Shown piece after piece: positions 55,422 to 64,000 of a stretch of 64,000 bases of DNA. The notes beneath the pieces were generated by a model. That model did not search any database, had not been told where the DNA came from, and was given only the letters and a program-made list of their open reading frames with translations. Position 1 is the stretch's first letter. The number at the start of each line of letters is the position of its first letter. This DNA comes from Duganella sp. Leaf126. GTDB lineage: Bacteria > Pseudomonadota > Gammaproteobacteria > Burkholderiales > Burkholderiaceae_D. The translations under genes and the position numbers were made by a program. The DNA lies in NCBI RefSeq assembly GCF_001423125.1, contig NZ_LMNW01000001.1, positions 357,432 to 421,431 of the forward strand, in the 5' to 3' direction.

Positions 55422-56681
55422 ATGACGACAGGCGTAACCTCGCACGGCACTATAGGCGGCAAGACCATCGACGAGGCGCTGGCCTCTTTATCGGACATGA
55501 CGGCGGGCGCAGTCCCGATCGGGCAGGCCGAACACCTGGAGCGCGTGGCGCGGGCCCAGGCCTTCATGCGCGAACAGGGGATCGCCGCCATCTACATCAA
55601 CGCCGGCGCCAACCTCACCTACTTCACCGGCACCAAGTGGCACGCCAGCGAGCGCATGGTGGGCGCCATCCTGCCTGCCAGCGGCGCCATCGAATACATT
55701 GCCCCCGCCTTTGAAGAAAGCACGCTCAAGGATTTCATGCTGGTCGATGGCCCGGTCAACTGCTGGGAAGAGCACGAAAGCCCGTACCAGCTGTTCATCG
55801 CCACCCTGCAGCGCATGGGGATTGCCCCGGCTGGCGGCGCCGCGCCGCGCATCGGCATCTGCGAAAGCGCCGCCTTCTTCATCTATGACGGCATCCGCCC
55901 GCTGGCTGCCGCTGCCGGCTACGCACTGGAAAACGCCAGCCTGGTCACGGCCCACTGCCGCACCCGCAAATCGGCCAACGAAATCGCCCTGATGCAGCGC
56001 GCCAAGGACATGACGCTGGCCGTGCACGTGGCAACCGCGTCCATCCTGCGCGAGGGCATCACCACGACCGAGGTGGAGCAGTTCATCGACCGCGCGCACC
56101 GCAAGGTGGGCGCCAGCGGCTCGTACTTCGTGATCGTGCTGTTCGGCGAAGCGACCGCCTATCCGCATGGCGTGAGCTACGTCCAGACGCTCAAGCCGGG
56201 CGACACGGTGCTGATCGACACCGGCTGCAAGCTGCACAACTACATCTCCGACATCACCCGCACCTATGTGTACGGCGAGATCAGCGAACGCCAGCGCTCG
56301 GTGTGGAACAGCGAGAAAAAGGCGCAGCTGGCAGCGTTCGAAGCGGCCCAGCTGGGCGTGCCGTGCGAAGCGGTGGACCAGGCGGCCCGCCGCTCACTGG
56401 AAGCAGACGGTTACGGCCCCGGCTACAAGCTGCCAGGCCTGCCGCACCGTACCGGCCACGGCATCGGGCTCGACATCCACGAGTGGCCTTACCTGGTGGG
56501 CGGCAACAAGACGCCGCTGGACGTGGGCATGTGTTTTTCCAACGAGCCGATGATCTGCATACCCGGCGAATTCGGTGTGCGCCACGAAGACCATTTCTAC
56601 ATGACGGAAAACGGTCCGAAATGGTTCACCGAACCGGCCCACAGCATCGACGATCCGTTCGGCCTGGCCGGCAACGCCTGA
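55422..56681 (+). CDS. M24-family Xaa-Pro aminopeptidase-like protein
   Basis: 419 residues. An N-terminal creatinase-type domain (about 20-175) is followed by the pita-bread catalytic domain. Metal ligands are seen in LIDTGCKLHNYISDITRTY (two Asp), the His of HRTGHGIGLDIHE, Glu in SNEPMI and Glu in RHEDHF. No signal peptide, so it is cytosolic. It would trim Pro-containing peptides. It is divergent from the PHP gene. Confidence 0.9.
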   Translation: MTTGVTSHGTIGGKTIDEALASLSDMTAGAVPIGQAEHLERVARAQAFMREQGIAAIYINAGANLTYFTGTKWHASERMVGAILPASGAIEYIAPAFEESTLKDFMLVDGPVNCWEEHESPYQLFIATLQRMGIAPAGGAAPRIGICESAAFFIYDGIRPLAAAAGYALENASLVTAHCRTRKSANEIALMQRAKDMTLAVHVATASILREGITTTEVEQFIDRAHRKVGASGSYFVIVLFGEATAYPHGVSYVQTLKPGDTVLIDTGCKLHNYISDITRTYVYGEISERQRSVWNSEKKAQLAAFEAAQLGVPCEAVDQAARRSLEADGYGPGYKLPGLPHRTGHGIGLDIHEWPYLVGGNKTPLDVGMCFSNEPMICIPGEFGVRHEDHFYMTENGPKWFTEPAHSIDDPFGLAGNA

Positions 56682-56763
56682 CCAGCCCTGCACTGCACGG
56701 CGCCACCAGGCCCGATCGCACGGCCGGCAGCTGCACCGCGGTGGCGCAGTGTCGGCCGCCGCG

Positions 56764-57192
56764 CTAGGCGTCGAGGTTCTTGACGGCGCGGTAGAAGCGC
56801 AGCGGCACGGTGGCGGTGAACCGGCCGCCGACCGCACGCCCGACCACGATCGGGCTGAAGATATGGCGCATCGGCGAGGCGCTGCGGTGGGTGTACACCT
56901 GGCCCTGCGCCGATTCGCCGGCAGGCAGGTAGCCGAACATGGCGATGCGCGCCAATAAGGCCGTGGTATCGGCCGCCGCCACCGTGCCGCGCACGGGCAA
57001 GTGCTCGAGGGCAGCCGCGCCGATATAGCCAGCCACGCCCAGCATGGCGATGCGCAATATCCCCACCAGGTCGAACCCGCGCGGCAGCAGCCCCACCGCC
57101 AGCAAACACGCCAGCGCCACGCCGAACGTCACCCAGGTGCGCGGGTTGTCGATCGGATTGAGGACGAATCGGGTCTTGGTAAAAAGTGCCAT
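56764..57192 (-). CDS. Hypothetical small membrane protein
   Basis: 142 residues. Two hydrophobic segments (about 20-40 and 45-65) are followed by a soluble part with RIAMFGYLPAGESAQGQ and FSPIVVGRAVGGRFTATV. No family was recognised. It is convergent with the M24 gene and stands alone. Confidence 0.6.
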   Translation of the reverse strand: MALFTKTRFVLNPIDNPRTWVTFGVALACLLAVGLLPRGFDLVGILRIAMLGVAGYIGAAALEHLPVRGTVAAADTTALLARIAMFGYLPAGESAQGQVYTHRSASPMRHIFSPIVVGRAVGGRFTATVPLRFYRAVKNLDA

Positions 57193-57257
57193 GGCGCTGC
57201 CTGCAGAGGGAAAACGTTATTGTGAAGGGTGGGCGGGGAATTGAAAAGTACTAAGCT

Positions 57258-57683
57258 TCACGGCGCAGGGGGCCTGATGTTGATGGCCAAGCCGTTGACG
57301 ATTTCATAAGGCACACGCACCATCGGGCCCTCACCGCCGAAATCGGCAGGATTGCGGGTAATGACTACCCGTCGATGAACCTCGGCAGTGGCACGTATGA
57401 TGCAATCGAGCAGAGGCAGCTTTGGTGGCGTTTTCAGGCTGCGGCCACGGATGAGCGCCGCGCGTTCCATGATATCGTCGTCGGGATGCACCACTTGGAT
57501 ACTTGCATCGGCCAGGAACTTTTTGAATCGCTGCACACCGGCGTGATCCATTTTGCATGCGATCTCCACCCAGGTAATCGAACTGATCATGGCATCCCGG
57601 TAGTGCATGATCTCGATCACCGCCGCCGCATGGCCCTCCAGATTGTCGATCAGGATATTGGAGTCAAAAAGAACTAGGGACAT
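57258..57683 (-). CDS. PIN-domain toxin (VapC-like)
   Basis: 141 residues. PIN-domain acidic residues are seen in LFDSNILID (Asp7), SSITWVEIA (Glu40), LPLLDCIIRATA and NPADF. VapC-type PIN toxins are RNases that cleave tRNA or rRNA. The start at 57683 overlaps the antitoxin gene by 10 bases, typical of toxin-antitoxin pairs. All key acidic residues are present, so it is likely active. Confidence 0.87.
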   Translation of the reverse strand: MSLVLFDSNILIDNLEGHAAAVIEIMHYRDAMISSITWVEIACKMDHAGVQRFKKFLADASIQVVHPDDDIMERAALIRGRSLKTPPKLPLLDCIIRATAEVHRRVVITRNPADFGGEGPMVRVPYEIVNGLAINIRPPAP

Positions 57684-57937
57684 TCTGCGCGTATTTCTTT
57701 TTGGTACTCGACCGCATCGCGCGGCTTGTCGGGGTCGCCCTTCCATGTGCCGTGAACGCTCATCACGGCAGCAAGTCGTCGCGAGCGTTCCAGGTTTGCA
57801 GCCGCATCGGGTCCGTTGGAAATCGCTTCCAGCAGTTGCCGACGCGTCATGCCGGCAGGTGCGATGCCACGTGCTACCGCTAACGACTGCAGCATTTCCA
57901 GCTCGCGGTCAGCCAGCTCAACGTCAGATTCGGCCAT
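57674..57937 (-). CDS. Antitoxin of the PIN module, SAP-like rather than VapB-like
   Basis: 87 residues, acidic at the N-terminus. It does not show the AbrB/SpoVT, ribbon-helix-helix or Phd patterns usual for VapB partners. The helix-turn-helix LQSLAVARGIAPAGMTRRQL resembles a SAP-type DNA-binding motif. The C-terminal half (SRRLAAVMSVHGTWKGDPD) could wrap the toxin. Its position before and overlapping the PIN gene makes an antitoxin role very likely. Confidence 0.78.
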   Translation of the reverse strand: MAESDVELADRELEMLQSLAVARGIAPAGMTRRQLLEAISNGPDAAANLERSRRLAAVMSVHGTWKGDPDKPRDAVEYQKEIRAECP

Positions 57938-58015
57938 TGCACACCTCCTGCCAGTGATCAGGTTTCGCCAGTGTATAACAGTCTTCGTCGGCTGTCGTAT
58001 GGTGTGTGTGCGCGA

Positions 58016-60061
58016 TTATTGACGCTTCATCACCAGCGTCAGGATATCGTAACTGGCCACCAGCTCGTCGTGCTGGTTGGTGACCTGCACGTCCCAGGCC
58101 ACCACCCCCTGCCCGACGCCCTTGTCGTCGGTGCGGTTGCGATCCACCTTGCGTTTGCAGGTGAGACGGGCGCGGATGGTGTCGCCGATGGCGACCGGGG
58201 CCACGAAGCGCAGGTTGTCGAGGCCGTAGTTGGCCAGCACCGGACCCGGCGCCGGCGAGACGAACAGGCCGGCGGCGGCCGACAGCACGAAGTAGCCGTG
58301 GGCGATGCGCTGGCCGAACTGGGTGTCCTTGGCCGCGATCTCGTCGAAGTGCATGTAAAAGTAATCGCCCGAGACGCCGCCGAAGTTGACGATGTCCGCT
58401 TCGCTGACGGTACGACGGTGGGTCAGCAGCGAGTCGCCGATGTGCAGTTCCTCGAAGTGCTTGCGGAACGGGTGCACTTCGCTTTCCTGCACGCGGGCGC
58501 CGCGCACGTATTCTCCGGTCACTGCCGCCAGCATGGTCGGCGAACCCTGCACCGCCGCCCGTTGCAGGAAGTGGCGCACGGCGCGGATGCCGCCCAGTTC
58601 CTCGCCGCCGCCGGCGCGTCCCGGGCCGCCGTGCTTGAGTTGCGGCAGCGGCGAACCGTGGCCGGTGGAATCGACCGCCGCTTCGCGCTCGAGGATCAGC
58701 ACCCGGCCGTGCGAGGCGGCCGCCACCGGCACCGCATACGCTGCGATCGCCGGCTCCTTCGTCACCAGCGTGGACACCAGCGAGCCCTTGCCGCGCGCCG
58801 CCAGCGCCAGCGCCTGGTCGATGCCATGGTAGCTGATGATGGTGCTGACCGGCCCGAAGGCTTCGACGTCGTGTACGGCGTCGTTGGCCATGCCGTCGCG
58901 GCACAGCAGCAGCGTCGGCGCAAAGAACGCGCCATCGGCCACGCCCTCGCCCACCGGCGCGAAACCATCGCGCGCGCCGAACAGCACTTCGTTGCCTTGC
59001 GCGAGCCGCGCCAGGCGCTCGCCGACATCGCGCTGCTGGTCTTTCGACGCCAGCGCGCCCATGCGCACGCCCTCCACCGAGGGGTCGCCCACGCTGACCT
59101 TGGCCAGGCGTTCGCGCAGGCGCGTGCCCACGGCATCGACCATGGCTTCGGGCACGATGACGCGGCGAATCGCCGTGCACTTCTGCCCCGCCTTGCCAGT
59201 CATCTCGCGCGCCACCTCCTTGACGAACAGGTCGAACTCGGGATCGTCGGGCGTGATGTCGGGTGCCAGGATGGCGCAGTTGAGCGAGTCCGCTTCGGCC
59301 GTGAACGGCACCGAATGCGCGATCAGGTTGCGGTTCACGCGCAGCCTGGCCGCCGTGTCGGCCGAGCCGGTAAAGGTGACGGCGTCGCATCCTTCGAGCC
59401 GGTCGAGCAGGTCGCCGGTGGCGCCGATCACCAGCTGCAGGCTGCCGGCGGGCAGCAGGCCGGAGGCATCGATCATGCGCACCAGCGCCTCGGTCAGGTA
59501 GCTGGTCGCCGTGGCCGGCTTGGCGATGCAGGGCATTGCGGCCAGGAAGCTGGGTGCAAATTTTTCCAGCAAGCCCCATATCGGAAAATTAAAGGCGTTG
59601 ATGTGGACCGCCACGCCGCCGCGCGGCACCAGGATGTGGGTGCCGGCAAAGCCGCCGTTCTTACCGAGCGCCATGGCCGGCCCCTCGTGCAGCACATTGG
59701 ACGACGGCAGTTCGCGCCCGCCCATGCTGGCGTACGCAAACAGGGTGCCGATGCCGCCCTCGATATCGACCCAGCTGTCGGCGCGGGTGGCGCCGGTCAG
59801 GTGCGAGATCGCGTACAGCTCTTCCTTGCGTTCGAGCAGGTACAGCGCCAGCGCCTTCAGGCGCGCGGCGCGCTGCTGGAAGTCGTGCTGCATCAGGGCC
59901 GGCAGCCCGGTCTTGCGCGCGTAATCGAGCGCTTCGCCGAAATCGATGACGTCGGCGTGGGTGTGGTAAATCAGGCTTCCGGTCAGCGCGTTGTGCAGCG
60001 GCGTGGCTGCTTCGCGACCGATCCAGCGGCCGCCGATCAGGCTTTGCAGGGTGGGTTTCAT
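58016..60061 (-). CDS. paaZ: Bifunctional oxepin-CoA hydrolase / semialdehyde dehydrogenase PaaZ
   Basis: 681 residues. The N-terminal aldehyde dehydrogenase domain (1-520) has the catalytic Cys295 in GQKCTAIRR and Glu near 256, the same numbering as E. coli PaaZ. The C-terminal MaoC hydratase domain has Asp566 and His571 in SGDYFYMHFDE. It opens oxepin-CoA and oxidises the resulting aldehyde in phenylacetate breakdown. It is last in the paa gene order seen here, 19 bases after paaY. Confidence 0.96.
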   Translation of the reverse strand: MKPTLQSLIGGRWIGREAATPLHNALTGSLIYHTHADVIDFGEALDYARKTGLPALMQHDFQQRAARLKALALYLLERKEELYAISHLTGATRADSWVDIEGGIGTLFAYASMGGRELPSSNVLHEGPAMALGKNGGFAGTHILVPRGGVAVHINAFNFPIWGLLEKFAPSFLAAMPCIAKPATATSYLTEALVRMIDASGLLPAGSLQLVIGATGDLLDRLEGCDAVTFTGSADTAARLRVNRNLIAHSVPFTAEADSLNCAILAPDITPDDPEFDLFVKEVAREMTGKAGQKCTAIRRVIVPEAMVDAVGTRLRERLAKVSVGDPSVEGVRMGALASKDQQRDVGERLARLAQGNEVLFGARDGFAPVGEGVADGAFFAPTLLLCRDGMANDAVHDVEAFGPVSTIISYHGIDQALALAARGKGSLVSTLVTKEPAIAAYAVPVAAASHGRVLILEREAAVDSTGHGSPLPQLKHGGPGRAGGGEELGGIRAVRHFLQRAAVQGSPTMLAAVTGEYVRGARVQESEVHPFRKHFEELHIGDSLLTHRRTVSEADIVNFGGVSGDYFYMHFDEIAAKDTQFGQRIAHGYFVLSAAAGLFVSPAPGPVLANYGLDNLRFVAPVAIGDTIRARLTCKRKVDRNRTDDKGVGQGVVAWDVQVTNQHDELVASYDILTLVMKRQ

Positions 60062-60080
60062 GTCGGGTCTCCGTTGGGCT

Positions 60081-60695
60081 TCAGGCCGAAGCGTTCTTGT
60101 GCAGGTGCAGCGGCAGCGACGATTCCCAGCTGACGCGGGGACGGTCGGCTGCCACCTCGGTCAGCGCCTCGACTTCGCGCATGGTGGTCATCGAGCGCAC
60201 TGCCAGTTCGTGGTAATGGCCGGTGCCGCTGGTTTTCCAGGCGATTTCATCGTCCCGCAGCGGGCGCATCACCCTGGCCGGCGTGCCGACCACCATGCTG
60301 CGTTCCGGGATGTCCATGCCGGCCCGCACGAAACTCATCGCTGCCACGATCGACTCGGCGCCGACCACGGCGTTGTCCATCACCACGCTGTTCATGCCGA
60401 CCAGCGCGTTGCGGCCGATGCGGCAGCCATGCAGCACGGCGCCGTGGCCGATATGGCCATCGACGCCGACCACCGTGTCGGCGCCGGGAAAGCCGTGCAT
60501 CACGCAGGTGTCCTGCAGGTTGGCGCCCTCTTCGAGGATCAGGCGGCCGAAGTCGCCGCGCAGGGCGGCCAGCGGCCCCACGTAGCAGCGCGGACCGACG
60601 ATCACGTCGCCGATCAGCACCGCGCTCGGATGGACGTAGGCAGTCGGATGCACGACCGGGGTGACGCCGTTGATTTCATAAACCTTGACCACCAT
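60081..60695 (-). CDS. paaY: PaaY hexapeptide-repeat thioesterase
   Basis: 204 residues with left-handed beta-helix repeats ([20 protein letters not shown] and similar) and metal-binding His residues, in the gamma-carbonic-anhydrase-like fold. PaaY clears dead-end CoA esters formed in phenylacetate degradation. The ATG at 60695 gives [10 protein letters not shown], the usual N-terminus. It lies between paaK and paaZ. Confidence 0.93.
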   Translation of the reverse strand: MVVKVYEINGVTPVVHPTAYVHPSAVLIGDVIVGPRCYVGPLAALRGDFGRLILEEGANLQDTCVMHGFPGADTVVGVDGHIGHGAVLHGCRIGRNALVGMNSVVMDNAVVGAESIVAAMSFVRAGMDIPERSMVVGTPARVMRPLRDDEIAWKTSGTGHYHELAVRSMTTMREVEALTEVAADRPRVSWESSLPLHLHKNASA

Positions 60696-60718
60696 GGCTC
60701 CTTGTCTTGGGGTTAGTC

Positions 60719-62035
60719 TCAGCGGGGGCGCTGGTCGATCACGCGCCGCGCCTTGCCGGTCAGCGTGCGCTCGATGCCGTCGGGCGCCAGCAGCTGCACC
60801 CGGGTCGTCACGCCCACGTTGGTCTTGATGCGCGCCTCCAGCTCGGCGGCCAGGCCGGCCACGGACAGGTTGCCGGCCTGCGGCCGCAGCTCGGCCAGCA
60901 CGTCGAGCTGGTCGAGGTGCCCCTCGCGCCGGACGATCAGCTGGTACTGGGGCGCCAGTTGCGGCATTTTGAGTATCAGTTCCTCGATCTGCGACGGGAA
61001 GACGTTGACGCCGCGGATGATCAGCATGTCGTCCGAGCGGCCGGTGATCTTGCCGATGCGGCGCATCGACCGCAATCCCGGCGACGTGGGCGGCAGCAGC
61101 CGCGTGAGGTCGCGCGTGCGGTAGCGGATGATGGGCAGCGCCTCCTTGGTCAGCGAGGTGAATACCAGTTCGCCTTCCTCGCCGTCGGGCAGCACGGCGC
61201 CGGTGTCGGGGTCGATAATCTCGGGATAAAAATGGTCTTCCCAGATGACCGGGCCATCCTTGCTCTCGATGCATTCGCTGGCCACGCCGGGCCCCATCAC
61301 TTCGGACAGGCCGTAGATGTCCACCGCGTCGATGCCGGCGCGCTGCTCGATTTCGCGGCGCATGGCGTCGGTCCAGGGTTCGGCGCCGAAGATGCCGACC
61401 TTGAGCGAGCTGGCGGCCGGATCGCGTCCTTGCCGCTGGTATTCCTCGATGATGTTGAGCATGTACGACGGCGTGACCATGATCACCGACGGCTTGAAGT
61501 CCTCGATCAGCTGCACCTGGCGCTCGGTCTGGCCGCCCGACATCGGCACCACGGTGCAGCCGAGCCGTTCGGCGCCGTAATGGGCGCCCAGGCCACCGGT
61601 GAACAGCCCGTAACCGTAGGCGATATGCACCATGTCGCCGCGCCGCCCGCCGGCGGCGCGGATCGAGCGCGCCACCAGGTTGGCCCAGGTGTCGATGTCG
61701 CGCTGCGTGTAGCCGACCACGGTCGGCTTGCCGGTGGTGCCGCTCGAGGCGTGCACACGCACCACCTGCTCGCGCGGCACGGCAAACATGCCGAACGGGT
61801 AGTTGTCGCGCAATTCCCGCTTGCCGGTGAACGGAAACCGCGCCAGGTCGGCCAGCGTTTTCAGGTCGCCGGGATGCAGGCCGGCAGCGTCGAATGCCGT
61901 GCGGTAGTGCGGCACGTTGTCGTACGCGTGCTGCAGCGTCCAGCGCAGGCGTTGCAGCTGCAGCGCCTGCAGTTCGTCGCGGCTGGCGCGCTCGATCGGC
62001 TCGAAGTCCGATGGATCCGGTATGCGGTAGGCCAT
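60719..62035 (-). CDS. paaK: Phenylacetate-CoA ligase
   Basis: 438-residue adenylating enzyme that activates phenylacetate to its CoA ester, the first step of the pathway. The ATP-binding loop [16 protein letters not shown] and the motifs [10 protein letters not shown] and [16 protein letters not shown] are present. Standard length. It follows paaI by nine bases. Confidence 0.96.
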   Translation of the reverse strand: MAYRIPDPSDFEPIERASRDELQALQLQRLRWTLQHAYDNVPHYRTAFDAAGLHPGDLKTLADLARFPFTGKRELRDNYPFGMFAVPREQVVRVHASSGTTGKPTVVGYTQRDIDTWANLVARSIRAAGGRRGDMVHIAYGYGLFTGGLGAHYGAERLGCTVVPMSGGQTERQVQLIEDFKPSVIMVTPSYMLNIIEEYQRQGRDPAASSLKVGIFGAEPWTDAMRREIEQRAGIDAVDIYGLSEVMGPGVASECIESKDGPVIWEDHFYPEIIDPDTGAVLPDGEEGELVFTSLTKEALPIIRYRTRDLTRLLPPTSPGLRSMRRIGKITGRSDDMLIIRGVNVFPSQIEELILKMPQLAPQYQLIVRREGHLDQLDVLAELRPQAGNLSVAGLAAELEARIKTNVGVTTRVQLLAPDGIERTLTGKARRVIDQRPR

Positions 62036-62044
62036 GTCTGCTCC

Positions 62045-62494
62045 TCATTGCTGTGCCAGCACGTGGCCGCCCACGCGCAGCGATTTGCCACGAAACAGGG
62101 CGACCGTGCGGCCGTCCTGGTTGACCACCACGACGTCATACACGCCGCTCTTGCCGGCCAGCGCCTGCTCGCGCGCGGTGGCCGTCAGCACGTCATGCGC
62201 GCGGCCCGGCGCCAGGTAATCGATGGTGCATGCCGCCCCGACGGTGTTGAAGTTGTAGCTGTTGCAGGCAAAGGCGAACGCGCTGTCGGCCAGCGTGAAG
62301 ATAAAGCCGCCGTGGCAGCTGCCATGCCCGTTGAGCATGTCGGCGCGGATCGTCATCGCCATGGTGGCGTGGCCGGGACCGACGCCAACGAGCGTGATGC
62401 CCAGTCCCCGCGAGGCGGGATCGCGCGCGTACATGGCCGCGGCCACCTGCTCGGCCAACGCCTGCGGATCGGGATCGGTCGTCATCTCATGCAT
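62045..62494 (-). CDS. paaI: Phenylacetyl-CoA pathway thioesterase PaaI
   Basis: 149-residue hot-dog thioesterase with [20 protein letters not shown] carrying the catalytic Asp and the His/Gly turn. It removes CoA from toxic ring-epoxide or hydroxyphenylacetyl-CoA. Start at 62494 (an alternative is 62485); it overlaps the paaH stop by eight bases. Confidence 0.93.
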   Translation of the reverse strand: MHEMTTDPDPQALAEQVAAAMYARDPASRGLGITLVGVGPGHATMAMTIRADMLNGHGSCHGGFIFTLADSAFAFACNSYNFNTVGAACTIDYLAPGRAHDVLTATAREQALAGKSGVYDVVVVNQDGRTVALFRGKSLRVGGHVLAQQ

Positions 62495-64000
62495 GGATGG
62501 TCGCTCCCGATGCGTGCCTGCGCCGCAGCAGAGGCGAAACGCGATAACGGTCTTCGCCATAGCTGGTGGCCAGGTTGTCCAGCACCGTCACCACGTGGTC
62601 CACGCCGACCGCGTCGGCCCAGGCCAGCGGTCCGCGCGGGTAATTGACGCCCTTTTGCATGGCCAGGTCCACATCGGCCGCGCTGCACACGCCCTGGTTG
62701 ACGGCATCGGCCGCCTCGTTGGCCAGCATGGCCACGGTGCGCATCACCGCCATGCCGGGCACGTCGTCGAGACGGGTGACGGTGAAACCGGCTGCCTGCA
62801 GCAAGCCCACCACTGCCTGGTAGGCCTCGGGGGCGCACTGGTCGGCGCAGGCCACTGCAATGCGGCTAGCGCTCGCGTAATCGAGGGCCAGGTCCACCAG
62901 CACCGTGTCGGGGTGCTGGTTGTCGGCAGCGCGCCGGGTGGCGCTGCGGCCATCGGTCAGGTACACGGCGGCGCCGTTGCAGTGGAACGCCGGCGCATGG
63001 TCGGCCTGGCGTGCGTGTACTTCCGCCGTCTTGCGGTGGGCCACGTCGATGCCGGCAGCGCGCAGCCGCGCTGCCAGCGCGTCGGTCACCGCAGCGCCGT
63101 GCGGCTGCACGGCTGCCAGCCCTGCGCCAACACTGCCCGCTTCCTGCGTGTAGCTGACGAACGCCGGCCTCGGTAGCGCGGCCTCGGACCGGGCCGGATC
63201 GTTGACCGCGCCGTCGCCGTGGCGGTAGCAGCCGCGCCCCGTCTTGCGGCCGAGGAAGCCGGCATTGACCAGCTCCTGCTGCTGCACCGACGGGGTGAAG
63301 CGCGGGTCGTTGAAATAGGCCGCGAACACCGACTGCGTGACCGCGAAATTGACGTCGTGGCCGATCAGGTCCATCAGCTCGAACGGTCCCATGCGAAAGC
63401 CACCTGCGTCGCGCAGTACGGCGTCGATGGTGGCGGCATCGGCCGCGCCCTCGGCCAGCAGGCGCCAGCCCTCGGCATAGTATGGCCGCGCCACCCGGTT
63501 GACGATGAAGCCGGGCGTGGAGCGCGCATGCACGGGCTGCTTGCCCCAGGCAGCGGCGGTGTCGTACACGGTCTGCGCCACCGCGCTGTCGGTGGCCAGC
63601 CCGCTGACCACCTCCACCAGCGCCATCAGCGGCACCGGGTTAAAGAAATGCATGCCCACCAGCCGCTCCGGCGCGCGCAGCCCGGCGCCGATGGCGGTGA
63701 CCGAAATCGACGACGTGTTGGTGGCCAGGATGCAGCCGTCGTGCACCAGGTTTTCCAGCTGGACGAACATGGCGTGCTTGGCGTCGAGGCTTTCCACGAT
63801 CGCTTCCACCACCATGGCCGGGTTGGCGGCAGCGAGTTCGTCCAGCGCCAGGACCGGTTGCAGCCGCGCCAGCGCGGCGGCAGCGTCCACTGGCGTCATG
63901 CGCTGTTTGGCAACGAGCTTGTTGAAGGCTTGCCCGATATCGGCCATGGCTTTGGCCACGGACTCGGGACGGCTGTCGTACAGCTTGACGGTATGGCCGG
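62487..64000 (-). CDS. paaH: 3-hydroxyacyl-CoA dehydrogenase PaaH (5' end outside window)
   Basis: Partial: the frame stays open to the window edge (first visible residues GHTVKLYDSRPESVA), so the start and the NAD-binding Gly motif lie beyond 64000. The visible 504 residues include ILATNTSSISVTAIG, MHFFNPVPLMALVEVVSG and two C-terminal dehydrogenase domains (the second from about KTAEVHARQADHA on). Double C-terminal domains and the paa context fit PaaH, which oxidises 3-hydroxyadipyl-CoA to 3-oxoadipyl-CoA. paaABCDE and paaG would be expected further right. Confidence 0.93.
   Translation of the reverse strand, partial: GHTVKLYDSRPESVAKAMADIGQAFNKLVAKQRMTPVDAAAALARLQPVLALDELAAANPAMVVEAIVESLDAKHAMFVQLENLVHDGCILATNTSSISVTAIGAGLRAPERLVGMHFFNPVPLMALVEVVSGLATDSAVAQTVYDTAAAWGKQPVHARSTPGFIVNRVARPYYAEGWRLLAEGAADAATIDAVLRDAGGFRMGPFELMDLIGHDVNFAVTQSVFAAYFNDPRFTPSVQQQELVNAGFLGRKTGRGCYRHGDGAVNDPARSEAALPRPAFVSYTQEAGSVGAGLAAVQPHGAAVTDALAARLRAAGIDVAHRKTAEVHARQADHAPAFHCNGAAVYLTDGRSATRRAADNQHPDTVLVDLALDYASASRIAVACADQCAPEAYQAVVGLLQAAGFTVTRLDDVPGMAVMRTVAMLANEAADAVNQGVCSAADVDLAMQKGVNYPRGPLAWADAVGVDHVVTVLDNLATSYGEDRYRVSPLLRRRHASGATIHA

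Overview
The window is GC-rich DNA from a betaproteobacterium, most likely a member of the Oxalobacteraceae (Massilia, Duganella or Janthinobacterium type). The basis is the mixture of PilS/PilR beside a PP0621-family protein and a CcsA-like membrane protein, a DUF1841 protein, RppH next to ProS, a TorF-type porin, a complete kdp operon and a phenylacetate (paa) operon. Genes are tightly packed. No rRNA, tRNA, CRISPR array, prophage or insertion sequence was seen.

Layout: 1-4333 is a minus-strand group (start of an unidentified gene, pilR, pilS, PP0621-like, ccsA-like). 4370-7032 is a NitT/TauT-type ABC importer with a GntR-like palindrome at its 5' end. 7136-9240 holds an M48 protease and a DUF898 membrane protein. 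ffh (9449) and a SWIB-domain protein (11018) follow on the plus strand. 11528-15346 holds a lytic transglycosylase, proS, rppH and a DUF1841 gene. 15419-20872 carries a malate:quinone oxidoreductase with a lipoprotein-like N-terminus, two small c-type cytochromes, and a MoxR / GNAT / VWA trio. 20937-29182 is the whole kdpFABCDE potassium system plus an extra 30-residue peptide gene at its head. Divergent from it are a DapA-like lyase and a ParA-like protein with a broken P-loop, and the shared promoter region carries 11-bp-phased TTTAC repeats. After a TorF-like porin come parE and parC, with a CTGT-N8-ACAG (LexA-type) site in front of parE.

36762-56681 is mainly a peptide-degradation region. 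It holds a secreted Ala/Lys-rich protein, an M64 peptidase, an exported cyanophycinase-like S51 enzyme, a TonB receptor, an aspartoacylase-like M14 enzyme with a YfcC transporter, argH, two tandem secreted M4 proteases, a PHP-domain lipoprotein and an M24 aminopeptidase. The S51 enzyme, TonB receptor, M14 enzyme, transporter and argH could together form a route for scavenging cyanophycin or Asp/Arg peptides; this is inference from gene order.

56764-57937 holds a small membrane protein and a PIN-toxin/antitoxin pair whose antitoxin does not look like VapB. 58016-64000 is the distal part of a minus-strand paa operon (paaH, paaI, paaK, paaY, paaZ) for aerobic phenylacetyl-CoA degradation; paaH runs off the right edge.

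Observations most worth following: the kdp leader micropeptide, the phased repeats between kdp and dapA, the LexA-type box at parE, the lipobox on Mqo, the cyanophycin-like locus, the degenerate ParA-like protein and the SAP-like antitoxin.
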